A stretch of 64,000 nt of DNA from Sphingobacterium litopenaei (GCF_014692495.1 NZ_JACOIJ010000005.1:97713-161712); one strand, 5' to 3'; numbered from the stretch's first letter, positions 9,845-19,527 are shown. Notes: a model not told the origin generated them from the sequence alone. Translations and numbers: made by a program.

Positions 9845-11860
9845 ATGATAAAATTTAGAAGTATAAAAACCACACTCAGCAAAGGCGTAACCGTTCCCAG
9901 TTTGATCTTCATTACAGGTATTTGTTTGCTGTCTGCCATTTATCCGAAATTGACAGAAAACCTGCTCAACACTGTTAAAGATTTTATTTTTGTCAACCTG
10001 AACTATGTGTATGTCTGGTCGGTAACGATTTTCGTCCTGTTTTTAGTTTATTTGATGTTCAGCAAATACGGGAATATCCGTTTGGGAAGAAACGACAGCA
10101 AGCCTGCTTATTCTTTCTTTTCATGGATCTCCATGCTGTTTGCCGCGGGGATGGGGATCGGATTGATGTATTTTAGCGTTGCCGAACCGATGCAACATTA
10201 TTCCAATGAGGTATTTTCAGGAAATACCGCCATCCAGCGCGCTAAGGATGCACAGCTCTATACGTTTTTCCATTGGGGCATTCATGCGTGGGCGATTTAC
10301 GGTATTGTGGGATTGTCTTTAGCTTATTTTGCTTATCGTTATCGTTTGCCACTTTCCTTGAGAAGCTGTTTTTATCCTTTGCTGAAAGATAAGATTAAAG
10401 GCACTTGGGGCAATACGATCGATATTTTTGCCCTTTGCAGTACGTTTTTCGGGATTACCACTACGTTGGGTTTTGGCGTAGTGCAGATCAACTCGGGGCT
10501 GGAAACATTGGGTGTCTTACCGGGGAGCAGCTTTATTTATCAGGTATTGATTGTAGGTGTATTGGTCTCGCTTTCCATTATTTCTGCCGTGAGCGGTGTG
10601 GACAAAGGCGTCCGGATATTGAGCAACATCAACATTGTGAGTGTTGTTGTGCTTTTGCTGTTTGTTTTGGTTCTTGGTCCTACCGTATATCTAATAGGTA
10701 GTTTTACGGAAGGCATCGGGAACTATATCAATAATTTCTTTAGCCTTACTTTTAACACGCACGTTTATGAAGCCGAAACGCAACCGTGGTTTTACGACTG
10801 GACGATATTGTATTGGGCTTGGTGGATTTCCTGGTCTCCTTATGTGGGGCTGTTCATCGCCAAGATTTCCAAAGGACGAACCATACGTGAATTTATTGCG
10901 GCGGTCTTAATTATACCTACCCTGTTTAATTTCATATGGATGTCGGTCTTCGGGAACAGTGCGATCTGGTTTGACCTGAATATCGCAGACGGAGCTTTGA
11001 GCCAGCTTGCCAGTAACCCGGATGCGCTGATGTTCCGCTTTTTGGAATATTTGCCTTTGACCGAGATCATCAGCTTTTTGGTCATTGCTATTATTATTAT
11101 TTTCTTCGTGACTTCTGCCGACTCCGGAATGTTCGTCATGAACAGCATTGCTAGCAAAAACGCACGGATTTCACCAAAATGGCAAACAATCGGTTGGGGA
11201 ATTTTACTTGCTACGCTTGCCTTATTGTTGCTGAACGCGGGCGGACTGAACGCATTGCAGAGCATGACATTGATAACCGCTTTACCGTTCTCGGTTATTA
11301 TGCTGTTATTTATCGTTAGTCTGGTCAAGGCCTTGGCGATCGACCAAAAATATTATGAACGTGATTTTTCAGCCACGACCATCCCATGGTCGGGAGAGTC
11401 CTGGAGACAACGATTGAAACAGATCGTTTCCTTTAATGATAAAAAATCTGTTAGCCGTTATATCGACACCACGGTAAAGGAAGCCTTTTATGAACTGCAA
11501 CAGGAGTTTGCAAAAAATAATATTGATGCAACGATCAATTCCTATGAGAAACCTCAAAGAATAGAGATCGAGATCAAGCATGATGTTGTAAATAACTTTG
11601 TCTATGGTGTAAAGAACGAGAAAAGGGTGGTATCCGACTATCTGCTCAATGAAGAGAATCTACCCGATGTGGATGACAGCCAGACCCACTTTCCCAAATC
11701 CTATTTTGGGGATGCCCGTGAGGGGTATGATGTACAGCTTTTTACAAAAAACGAGCTGATCTCTGACGTACTGAAACACTATGAAAGATTTATCGAGATC
11801 ATTGTGGAAAAAAGGAACGAAATGTTTATCAGCAGTAATGCCAACCGAAGATTAGAATGA
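9845..11860 (+). CDS. BCCT family transporter (glycine betaine/choline type)
   Basis: This 671-residue protein has about 12 membrane helices and the BCCT hallmarks: MGIGLMYFSVAEP in TM3, and the tryptophan-rich segment WTILYWAWWISWSPYVGLF (about 318-337) that forms the substrate cage in TM8. The motif in TM3 is the Gly-rich Na+- or H+-coupled type, not the carnitine antiporter type. A cytosolic C-terminal extension of about 170 residues (500-671) resembles the long osmo-regulatory tail of BetT-like members. It imports compatible solutes during osmotic stress. It stands alone, 160 bases from a candidate promoter, beside K+ uptake and mechanosensitive channel genes. Codon use (CTG, GGC, AAC) differs from the 20-64 kb genes, which suggests transfer. 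Confidence 0.92.
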   Translation: MIKFRSIKTTLSKGVTVPSLIFITGICLLSAIYPKLTENLLNTVKDFIFVNLNYVYVWSVTIFVLFLVYLMFSKYGNIRLGRNDSKPAYSFFSWISMLFAAGMGIGLMYFSVAEPMQHYSNEVFSGNTAIQRAKDAQLYTFFHWGIHAWAIYGIVGLSLAYFAYRYRLPLSLRSCFYPLLKDKIKGTWGNTIDIFALCSTFFGITTTLGFGVVQINSGLETLGVLPGSSFIYQVLIVGVLVSLSIISAVSGVDKGVRILSNINIVSVVVLLLFVLVLGPTVYLIGSFTEGIGNYINNFFSLTFNTHVYEAETQPWFYDWTILYWAWWISWSPYVGLFIAKISKGRTIREFIAAVLIIPTLFNFIWMSVFGNSAIWFDLNIADGALSQLASNPDALMFRFLEYLPLTEIISFLVIAIIIIFFVTSADSGMFVMNSIASKNARISPKWQTIGWGILLATLALLLLNAGGLNALQSMTLITALPFSVIMLLFIVSLVKALAIDQKYYERDFSATTIPWSGESWRQRLKQIVSFNDKKSVSRYIDTTVKEAFYELQQEFAKNNIDATINSYEKPQRIEIEIKHDVVNNFVYGVKNEKRVVSDYLLNEENLPDVDDSQTHFPKSYFGDAREGYDVQLFTKNELISDVLKHYERFIEIIVEKRNEMFISSNANRRLE

Positions 11861-12051
11861 ACATGTACCACTAATCTCATAGCTGTTTGCTGCGGAAATA
11901 GGGTATCAACTCTTTGATTGTGTAACGGCATATATTACTCCGATTACGAGTAAGGTAGCCCACACTTTTGATATTTGTTTAATTTTGTAGCACTAATAAA
12001 TAAGTTAGGCATAATGCTACAAGCTACCGTGTAAACCTAGACTGAAAGAAA

Positions 12052-12399
12052 ATGGACGACAATAACAAGACTAAACGACTTTCACGACTAACTGCAATTT
12101 TGACAATTTTGCAAACGAAACGACTTTTGACAGCTTCGGAATTAGCGAATAAATTTTTCAGTTAGTAACAGGACAATTTATAGAGATATAAAAGCATTAG
12201 AACAAGCAGGTGTCCCTATTTTGACCGAAGACGGAAAAGGCTATTCTTTAATGGAAGGTTACAGAATACCACCAGTATTATTTACCGAAAGCGAAGCCAA
12301 TGCCTCAATTACAGCCGAACAACTCATTTTAAAAATAAAGACACTTCATTTGTAAAAGAATATTCAGAAGCTATTAACAAAATAAAAGCGCGTCTTTAA
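12052..12399 (+). pseudogene. YafY-type HTH/WYL transcriptional regulator, frameshifted and truncated
   Basis: ATG 12052 opens MDDNNKTKRLSRLTAILTIL and the HTH_11 helix-turn-helix (LLTASELANKF), then hits TAG-TAA. Removing one T from the T-run near 12150 restores SVSKRTIYRD-like sequence (SNRTIYRDIKALEQAGVP...GYSLMEGYRIPP). A second frameshift in the A-run near 12335 is needed to read KDTSFVKEYSEAINKIKARL, after which TAA closes. The whole WYL effector domain is missing, so the gene is at about a third of normal length. The 3' end abuts the broken universal stress gene from the opposite strand at about 12400. Confidence 0.85.
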
Positions 12400-12669
12400 G
12401 ATGATCTCTCACGATAGACGTTCTTATTTCTACTTTGCCGGCATTGTCCAGTTTTTCTAAAAAATCCGTCCTCCGCTTTTGCGCTTCGATCCTGCCCGTT
12501 GGGCTTCGGTTTCATTGGCAAGCTGCCTTTGAAAGACAGAATAAAGCGGTCTATAGGCGTGGATAATGTGTACATCGGCGTTTAAGAGCTTGGCCAGTCC
12601 CAAGGTATAGGTTGTTGCAACAAATGCATTGTTTGAAAAATCAGTAGGAACTAATAAGGTTCGTCTCAT
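12400..12669 (-). pseudogene. Universal stress protein (UspA family), frameshifted and truncated
   Basis: The minus-strand start MRRTLLVPTDFSNNA, followed by LAKLLNADVHIIHAYRP, is the beta1-alpha1-beta2 start of a Usp domain. After NETEAQRAGS the frame runs out (SGGRIF stop at 12457). A frameshift near 12488 restores sensible sequence (EAQKRRTDFLEKLDNAG...VEIRTSIVRD) down to about 12400, where it ends at the junction with the YafY fragment. A bacteroidetal Usp is normally about 270-290 residues; fewer than 95 remain. It fits the stress and ion theme of its neighbours but is dead. Confidence 0.85.
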
Positions 12670-12813
12670 GATGTCGTTTTTATGCTAAAAAAAATTCAAT
12701 AGATCACTGGACTATGACCAACTCTCAAAAGAAACAAAAAACAAGAGAAACCAAACAAACTATATTTAATGTATATATATATTTGTTATTTAAACTAATT
12801 TTTGGAAACCGTC

Positions 12814-14125
12814 ATGAACAAGCTGTTTAATTTTTTTGACCTGCACAAAGACGAAGACGAAAAGGAAAAAGTGCTGTAGAATGTCATCAGCAATATTTCT
12901 TTCAGGGGTGCTAATGCCTGGATATTGGCCTGTGCGATAGTCATCGCTTCTGTGGGACTGAATGTCAATTCAACAGCGGTTATCATCGGTGCCATGTTGA
13001 TTTCGCCATTGATGGGCCCGATCTTAAGGGCTGGTTTCGCCTTAGGGACATTTGATTTCCCGCTGTTGAAAAAATCTATCAAAAATCTTTTGATCGCGAC
13101 ATTGATCAGCCTGGTGGTATCGTTTCTGTATTTCCTGCTAAGCCCGTTCAAAGACGCCCAATCCGAGCTACTGGCCCGCATATCGCCCAATATTTATGAT
13201 GTGCTAATTGCTTTTTTCGGCGGACTGGTCGGTGTCATTGCGATTACACGGGTCAATAAGGGCAACCCTATCCCCGGGGTGGCCATCGCTACCGCTCTGA
13301 TGCCTCCGCTCTGTACAGCCGGATATGGACTGGCGATAGGCAATATCTCCTTTTTTGCCGGCGCTATTTATCTATACATCATCAATTGCGTTTTCATTTG
13401 TCTGTCTACCTTTGCTATCGTCAAATATCTGCGGTATCCCAAGGTTCATTATGTGGACAAATTGCGGGAAAAACGGATCGGGCAAAGCATTACCTTACTG
13501 ACTATCATATTGATTGCTCCCAGCCTGTATTTTGCATACAACCTCTTGCAGGAAAAGAAATTCAGTGACCGTATCAAGCAATTTGTACGGCATGAATTTG
13601 CCGAAAAAGGCTAAACTATCGTTTATGAAAAAATACAGTTCAATAAAAATCCGAAACGTTTGGAGCTGGCTTTCCTGACCAAAAAAAATTTCAGCCTGTG
13701 GAAATCGAACAGCTCCAAAACTCATTGGCATCTTATGGTGTCGAAAATACGGAGCTCATTATCAAACAGGACAGCGTAGATCTCAGGTCTGCAATATTGA
13801 GCGAAATAGACAAGCATACCGTCTGCTTTAATGAAAAAGATCTTACGATCCGTAGCCTGAACCAGCGCCTTTCCCGCTATGAGCTGGCAAATGTCCAGCT
13901 TCGTCTTGATATGGCTATACTGTTCCCGCAGATAGCACATTATAGCATTGGTGTGCAACAGTATTACAATACCAGGGACAGCCTGGTCAATTACATAGCA
14001 TTTGTCTATCAGGCTAAGGACGACTTTCCCGAAGAGGAAGAGCAGAAATGAAAAAATGGCTGTCTGTCCAGTTTCCCAATGACAGCCTGGCAATCGTGCC
14101 TACCAGCGCAGAAAGCAAACTATAA
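12814..14125 (+). pseudogene. DUF389 membrane protein with several disabling lesions
   Basis: ATG 12814 starts MNKLFNFFDLHKDEDEKEK, interrupted by TAG at 12877 (codon 22). The longest open part (12925-13614) holds the DUF389 core of 5-6 membrane helices, with VIIGAMLISPLMGPI and GVAIATALMPPLCTAGYGLA. A TAA at 13612 follows EFAEKG, yet the same frame stays coding-like. A one-base excess in the A-run near 13686 must be corrected to read the soluble C-terminal domain (VEIEQLQNSLASYGVEN...). Another break near 14050 precedes the last residues. Neither open part makes a whole protein. DUF389 proteins are membrane proteins of unclear function. The 3' end overlaps the convergent ktrA stop. Confidence 0.85.
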
Positions 14126-14797
14126 AAAAGATTTGATATGGTCATTATATCCATAGATAGCTAATATATCGCCCTGTTCCAGTACGGTGTCCGGTTTAGG
14201 TATACCGTGGAGTATCGTCGTAACCATACTTTTTCCAAAGGTTGTTTTCTGTTCTTTGCTTTTTAAAATGGTCAATACCAATAGCTCGTATTTTTCGCGG
14301 AAACCGATCTCTTGAATACTTTTACCCACATATTTATCCGGCACGACGGCTTCGACGATGCTGTAATTACTGTTCAGCTCGAATGAATCCACCAGCCCGG
14401 TCATGCAAAGCTTCTTTGACCAGCGTTCGGCAGATTCTTCCTCGGGGTGGGCAATCTCGGATATTCCTAGAGCGGTCAACACTTTTTCATGAAGCCTGTT
14501 GACCGCTCTGCTGATCAGGCGTTTGACCCCGGCTTCTTTACATAGGGCTGTCACCATGATATTGGCGCCTTCATCTTCTCCTATTGCCACTACGACTACA
14601 TCCGTATTCCTCAGGGGCAAAGTATAGAAAGCGGCTTCATCAGTAGCATCCAGACAGATACAATGTGTTATTTTTTCCTTTAGGGCAGTTATCTTTTCCA
14701 TCCGTTGATCCACTCCCACGACTTCGTTGCCCTGCATCGTTAATTTCATGGCCAGAGAGGCGCCGAAATTACCCAAACCTATAATGATAAATTTCAT
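14120..14797 (-). CDS. ktrA: KtrA/TrkA-type regulatory subunit of K+ uptake
   Basis: This 225-residue cytosolic protein has an RCK_N Rossmann domain (1-120) with the nucleotide motif GLGNFG (residues 7-12) and the acidic strand end VVGVDQ, then an RCK_C domain (about 140-225). It forms the ligand-gated ring (ATP/ADP, c-di-AMP or NAD(H) in related systems) that opens the KtrB pore. It lies 16 bases downstream of ktrB on the same strand, the usual bicistronic arrangement. Length and motifs are normal. The final bases overlap the tail of the convergent DUF389 pseudogene. Confidence 0.92.
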   Translation of the reverse strand: MKFIIIGLGNFGASLAMKLTMQGNEVVGVDQRMEKITALKEKITHCICLDATDEAAFYTLPLRNTDVVVVAIGEDEGANIMVTALCKEAGVKRLISRAVNRLHEKVLTALGISEIAHPEEESAERWSKKLCMTGLVDSFELNSNYSIVEAVVPDKYVGKSIQEIGFREKYELLVLTILKSKEQKTTFGKSMVTTILHGIPKPDTVLEQGDILAIYGYNDHIKSFL

Positions 14798-14813
14798 GAT
14801 GTTGCGTTATTTA

Positions 14814-16193
14814 TTAATAAACCGTTAGCTCTTCCTGCGCATAGCGGTAGTGCGTATATCTTGTTTTTTTGATAAAAGCAATGAGCACCGACAAAGTGGT
14901 CACACGGCCAATGAACATCAAAAAGATGATGACAATTTTGCTTCCCAACGCGAGTTCAGGGGTTGCTCCCAGCGACAGCCCGACTGTACTATAGGCCGAA
15001 AAACACTCAAAGGCAATGTCCACCAACGGGCGCTGTGGTTCAAAGAATGATATCGCAAATACCCCCATGCCGATCGTCATAAGGGATAAAAACATCGTCG
15101 CAAAGGCCCGTTGCTGTGATATCCCGCTGATTTCCCGCCTGAACACTTCGGTACGGTCCTTGCCACGGGCCAGGCTCAATACATTCAATATGGCTACAGC
15201 AAATGTACTCGTCTTGATTCCGCCTCCGGTAGAATTCGGAGAAGCACCAATCCACATCAGCAGGATTATAAACAGCACGGACGAGAATTGCAAAGCTCCA
15301 AAATCGACACTGTTGAATCCGGCCGTCCGTGGCGTAGTTGCTGTGGTAAAGGCAATAACTAACTTACCGATACCGCGATGTTCTGAAAGCACATGGCTAT
15401 ATTCATTAAAAAAGATAATAAGCGTAGCAATACCCGAAATAGCAACGGTAGTAACCAGATTGATTTTACTATTGATATTCAATACCCAGGGCCGGTATAG
15501 GTCTTTCTTAGATGTCCATTTGCCAATAAGCCGGTTTATAATATGCTTTAAATAGGTCAATATATTGACTACAATAGGAAATCCCAGGCCACCAAATATA
15601 TAGATCAAAGCTATCACCAGTTGCAGATTATAATTGAAAACAACCGTTTCATTCATCAGTCCGTCCGGTAAGAGGGAAAAACCTGCATTGCAAAAAGATG
15701 AAACAGCATGAAACAGGGAAAAGAAGACCTTTTTGATGCCTAATGCTGACATTTCATCTCCAATACTGCTGTAAATGGCGAGTGCGCCTACAAGCTCAAT
15801 ACCAAAAGTAATCAATACTGTATGTTTTAACAGATCAAAGACTTCAGACATTTGTTTGGTGTTTGAGAACCCTCCGATAGTCAATTGGTCTTCATATGAG
15901 CTTCCTCCCTTTAAAAAATAACTAAACAGACCGGCAAAGCTCAATATGCCGATACCGCCCGCCTGTATCAAAAGCATGATAATCAATTGTCCCCAAAACG
16001 TAAAATGGCTCGCAGTATCCACAACTACCAGCCCCGTGACACAGACAGCACTGGTCGATGTAAACAACGCGTCCGTCCAAGCCAGCGGTCTATGAAGGGC
16101 GAAAGGTAATTTTAGCAAGAGCGTGCCCGCAACGATCAGCATAAAAAAACTAAATACAAACAGCTGGGCAGGATTATACAATCGCTTTTTCAT
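14814..16193 (-). CDS. ktrB: KtrB/TrkH family potassium channel subunit
   Basis: This 459-residue membrane protein has four M1-P-M2 repeats. The four selectivity-filter glycines are seen in SAVCVTGLVVVDT, SSFCNAGFSLLP, TTPRTAGFNSVDF and SAYSTVGLSLG, and the intramembrane-loop segment in GASPNSTGGGIKTST. Length and filter fit Na+-dependent KtrB rather than the larger TrkH. With KtrA it forms the K+ uptake complex used in hyperosmotic adaptation. It precedes ktrA in a two-gene operon. All key residues are intact, unlike several neighbours. Confidence 0.93.
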   Translation of the reverse strand: MKKRLYNPAQLFVFSFFMLIVAGTLLLKLPFALHRPLAWTDALFTSTSAVCVTGLVVVDTASHFTFWGQLIIMLLIQAGGIGILSFAGLFSYFLKGGSSYEDQLTIGGFSNTKQMSEVFDLLKHTVLITFGIELVGALAIYSSIGDEMSALGIKKVFFSLFHAVSSFCNAGFSLLPDGLMNETVVFNYNLQLVIALIYIFGGLGFPIVVNILTYLKHIINRLIGKWTSKKDLYRPWVLNINSKINLVTTVAISGIATLIIFFNEYSHVLSEHRGIGKLVIAFTTATTPRTAGFNSVDFGALQFSSVLFIILLMWIGASPNSTGGGIKTSTFAVAILNVLSLARGKDRTEVFRREISGISQQRAFATMFLSLMTIGMGVFAISFFEPQRPLVDIAFECFSAYSTVGLSLGATPELALGSKIVIIFLMFIGRVTTLSVLIAFIKKTRYTHYRYAQEELTVY

Positions 16194-16262
16194 TCCGGAT
16201 AAGTATAATAAAAACAGCAGTAAAACTATAAAATATTTTCAGGACTTATCCACCGTTTATAG

Positions 16263-16379
16263 ATGTTTAACAAAAACCTTTCGATCCTCCTGACATTCCT
16301 ACCCGCAGGAATACTTGGCTATTGTTTCCGAGGGCTAAAAAGAAAGGAAACCGCTGATAAAAGCATACTAGCCGACTGA
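16263..16379 (+). CDS. Possible 38-residue membrane peptide (uncertain)
   Basis: A short frame begins at ATG 16263 with one hydrophobic helix (LSILLTFLPAGILGYCF) followed by a basic tail (RGLKRKETADK) and stops at 16377. It fills the 200-base gap between divergently oriented ends of ktrB and the MscS gene. No promoter or ribosome site was recognised, and chance cannot be excluded; it may also be the remnant of a longer gene. Confidence 0.2.
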   Translation: MFNKNLSILLTFLPAGILGYCFRGLKRKETADKSILAD

Positions 16380-16390
16380 CCTGTCATTAA

Positions 16391-17704
16391 TTATTGAATT
16401 TCTTGCACCCGCTTGTCTAATAGATGGCGTAGATCATCTGATGCAGGTAGCTCGAAGACTTCCAGGTCAAAATATTTTATCGCCGCAAAGAGGTGATCGA
16501 AAATATCGGACATGACATCCTCAAAAAATGCCCATTCCGTCCCCTTTGTAAACATGTAGAGTTCCAGCGGAAGTCCGTTTTCAGTGGGATCCAGTTGACG
16601 GACCAGCAAGGTTAATCCTTGATGTATATTGGGGTTATGCAGGGCATAAGCTTTTATATACGCCCTGAACAGGCCTACGTTTGTCATTCTGCGCCCGTTA
16701 ACCAATACCTCTTCGTCAACATTGTGTTCATTGTTATATTTCTTGATTTCTTCTTCTCTTTGTGCGATATATGGAGCCAGAAGTGCGATTTTCCTCAGTT
16801 CTTCTATTTCGCTGTTATCCATATATCGGATGGTTGATATCTTGATATGGATAGCGCGCTTGATTCTTCGCCCACCACTTTCCTGCATCCCCCTGTAATT
16901 CTTAAAAGAATCACTTAACAAGGTGTAAGTAGGTATGGTCACAATCGTCTTGTCCCAGTTTTGTACACTCACGTTATTGAGATTGATTTGTAGGACATCT
17001 CCGTCAACACCATATTTGGGCATTTCTATCCAGTCCCCGACACGTACGGAATCATTTGCAGAGACCTGTATGCTGGCCACAAAACCAAGTATCGTGTCTT
17101 TGAACACTAACATCAGTATAGCAGATGCCGCGCCCAGAGAGACGAGAAAAGACCATGGCGAATTGCCTGTAAGAATAGAAACGATCAGGGTGCCGACAAC
17201 AAATATGAGGAATATTTGAAAAACCTGAAGATAGCTGTCCAAAGGCTTATCCACAAACGCCATGGAAGATCGCAGGATATCCCGCGCAGTCTTTAAAACA
17301 CTGTTTACCAGCCCGTAAACCGCAAATATAACCAGTATGCTCAAAAATTTGTCGAGAGCCGTTACAAAAGAGGGAAAACCAACAAAAATCAGCGGTAAGA
17401 ATTGCTGTGAGACAGCGATGAGAATAAGACGGCTTAGGTGTACATGTACTTTGTTGTCAAGCAGATAGTCGTCCCAGTTACTTTTCGTCTTTTTGATCAA
17501 TCGTGTAACGATCGAATTAAAAAAACTTTTCAAAAGAAAGTCAAGGAGCGCCAACAGGATAAAGGCGACAATCAGAAAACCGGCCGAGGTAAGGATATGC
17601 GCAATTCTATCCTGCACGCCTGCAGTTTTTGCAAGTTCAAATGTCCATTGGTAAATCTGACTGGTTGTCTGTTCGGTCGTGTTAATGATGTTTGTTTTTT
17701 CCAT
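16391..17704 (-). CDS. MscS-family mechanosensitive channel, YbdG type
   Basis: From the ATG at 17704 the protein has 437 residues (MEKTNIINTTEQTTSQ...). An in-frame extension to 17767 is possible but contains a -7 box, so the internal start is preferred. There are about five membrane helices. The MscS core has the pore-lining and beta-domain segment LMLVFKDTILGF...SIQVSANDSVRVGDWIEMP, and KNYRGMQESGGRRIKRAI, which resembles E. coli YbdG (MscM-type miniature channel) closely in wording. It releases solutes on hypo-osmotic shock, the counterpart of the BCCT and Ktr importers beside it. It is monocistronic and intact. Confidence 0.9.
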   Translation of the reverse strand: MEKTNIINTTEQTTSQIYQWTFELAKTAGVQDRIAHILTSAGFLIVAFILLALLDFLLKSFFNSIVTRLIKKTKSNWDDYLLDNKVHVHLSRLILIAVSQQFLPLIFVGFPSFVTALDKFLSILVIFAVYGLVNSVLKTARDILRSSMAFVDKPLDSYLQVFQIFLIFVVGTLIVSILTGNSPWSFLVSLGAASAILMLVFKDTILGFVASIQVSANDSVRVGDWIEMPKYGVDGDVLQINLNNVSVQNWDKTIVTIPTYTLLSDSFKNYRGMQESGGRRIKRAIHIKISTIRYMDNSEIEELRKIALLAPYIAQREEEIKKYNNEHNVDEEVLVNGRRMTNVGLFRAYIKAYALHNPNIHQGLTLLVRQLDPTENGLPLELYMFTKGTEWAFFEDVMSDIFDHLFAAIKYFDLEVFELPASDDLRHLLDKRVQEIQ

Positions 17705-17713
17705 ATTAACAAA

Positions 17714-17721
17714 CAAATGTA
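17714..17721 (-). promoter_or_regulatory. -7 box of the MscS gene
   Basis: TACATTTG read on the minus strand, nine bases before the ATG at 17704. It predicts a very short leader and argues against the longer in-frame start. Confidence 0.45.
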
Positions 17722-17851
17722 CAAAAAATAAACTAAATGGGGCTAGATAGGCTTCTAATGGGTACACAGCCCCTATTTTATCTTTTGCTTTTCCCTTAGT
17801 GATCCGGTATAGTTGTTGCTCCTTATAGCTCCTTTTCGTCCATTTCTACTG

Positions 17852-19145
17852 CTATTTATCGCCAATTTGCGGGGGATTGGCCTTAGCCGTACTAAACCTG
17901 TTCATCAATAATGCGACCATCGAATCTCCCGACACATCGGTCGCTGTCCGGAGCATATCCAATGGTCTGTCGACGGCAAATATCAGGGCGATACCGGCTG
18001 GATTGACTCCGATAGATTCCAGTCCGATTACCAGCATCAGGATACCGGCTCCCGGCACGGCCGCGGCACCGATAGAGGCCAACGTTGCCGTTGCTATGAC
18101 ACTTAGCTGTTGAGCGGTGGTCAGGTCGTATCCCATGACCTGCGCAATAAAGATGGCGGCGACACCTTGATACAGACAGGTACCGTCCATGTTGATCGTG
18201 GCTCCTATGGGCAAAACAAAGCTCAGCACATCTTTTCGTATATGCAGGTTCTCTTCTGCACACTCCATCGTTGCAGGTAGCGTAGCCGCACTCGAGCTGG
18301 TCGAAAACCCCAACAGTTGGGCGGGCAAAATAGCCTTGAAAAATTTGACGGGGTTCATTTTGCCAAAAAAATAGACAAACATCGTGTATACGCCATATAC
18401 CAAAACCAATAGCCCGAGTACAACGGTAACAGCGTACATTGCCAAAGCTTTGAACATATCAATGGAAGGTGCCTCTGCAATGAGCGTAACAATAAGAGCG
18501 AATACAACACCATATGGAGCAAACATCATCATGATATCGACAATCTTCAATATGATGGCATTTCCGGTGTCCAATACGTTTTTTAACGTCTCTATCTGCT
18601 TAGCGGGCAACAATATCATCGCATACCGACCAGCAGGCTAAAGAATATGACCTGGAGCATATTACTGTTTGAGGTTGTCGCATGAAAAATGTTTTCCGGA
18701 ACGATATCAATGAGTATCTGCAAGGGCCCTATGACTTCCTGTACTCCAGTAACTTGGTCTACCTTTTGCTGTACTTCGCCTCCAAACATTTGTAACATCT
18801 GCTCCCGGGTAGCTTCAGTTATAAAGCTACCGGGCTTAATAAGGTTAACCAACGCCAGGCCTATAGTAACAGCGATAATCGTTGTTAGTATGTACACGGC
18901 AAACGTACGAAGTCCCAAGCCGGAAAGCTGTGTTACATCTTTTAGATCAGAAACTCCTTTGATAAGAGATACAATGATAAGAGGGATAGCGATCAATTTC
19001 AACAGTTTGATGAAAATAGTACCAAAAGGCTTTATCCAGTCAATAACAAATTCTGCCCTCCTGTAAACTGGATACAGAGCCACCCTGTCAGTATGCCTCC
19101 TACAATACCTATCAGTATCTGGCAGTGCAATGCAATATTTTTCAT
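17852..19145 (-). pseudogene. Dicarboxylate/amino acid:cation symporter (SDF/DctA-GltP family), two frameshifts
   Basis: ATG 19145 gives the first helix (MKNIALHCQILIGIVGGIL...). A frameshift near 19052 is needed to continue into DWIKPFGTIFIKLLKLIAIPLI. A second one at about 18616 (GGTATGCGATG where one base is missing before GCGATG) is needed to enter MILLPAKQIETLKNVLD. The transport core in the last part is intact: the serine-rich STSSSAATLP, the NMDGT motif, and a final helix with DRPLDMLRTATDVSGD. The full-length product would be about 430 residues, so the lesions look recent. If they are sequencing errors the gene would be normal. It sits at the island edge next to the tRNA-Arg gene. Confidence 0.88.
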
Positions 19146-19293
19146 ATTTTCTCTTTTTTTGTTAGTGGTTATCTGTCAATGAAGTTACTGTCCTGTTTAC
19201 CCCAAACCACCCGAAAGTAGTGAAGTAACCAAAATCAAGCTTCAAAAGGCTATAAACGCAAAAAAACTTCAAGTTTCCTTAAAGCTTTTTTAG

Positions 19294-19365
19294 TAGCCCC
19301 GAGCAGAATCGAACTGCTATCAAATGTTTAGGAAACATCTATTCTATCCGTTGAACTACGGGGCC
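19294..19365 (-). tRNA. tRNA-Arg (anticodon CCU)
   Basis: The minus strand folds as a cloverleaf: acceptor GGCCCCG/CGGGGCU with a terminal G-U, D-stem GUUC/GAAU, anticodon stem GAUGU/ACAUU with loop UUCCUAA (anticodon CCU), T-stem AGCAG/CUGCU with loop UUCGAUU, and discriminator A. CCA is not encoded. Its 3' end faces the foreign-looking region to the left, the usual orientation for integration beside a tRNA. Confidence 0.93.
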
Positions 19366-19527
19366 AGCTAGGAAAATATACTGTTCAAAAATATAAAACG
19401 GCTCTTTCAAAAGCAACGTCAATCCAAAAATAAACCTCATAAAATCTACCAATATTTATGTAATTAAAATATAGAGTATATCAATACTATATAAGCAATA
19501 ATTATACTTTAATATACTACTATTGAT

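Noticed and set aside
8800..9900. Direct repeat of the tRNA-Arg 3' end (attL) at the left side of the island
   Set aside because: I looked for sequence like the tRNA 3' end (TAGTAGCCCCGAGCAG) at the left boundary and found none; an integration model therefore rests on position and composition only.
10840..11328. 162-codon minus-strand frame within the BCCT gene
   Set aside because: It is the complement of the GC-richer transporter coding sequence; motifs for BCCT are on the plus strand.
15016..15555. 179-codon plus-strand frame across ktrB
   Set aside because: Lies opposite the well-supported ktrB gene, has no homology that I can see and no promoter.
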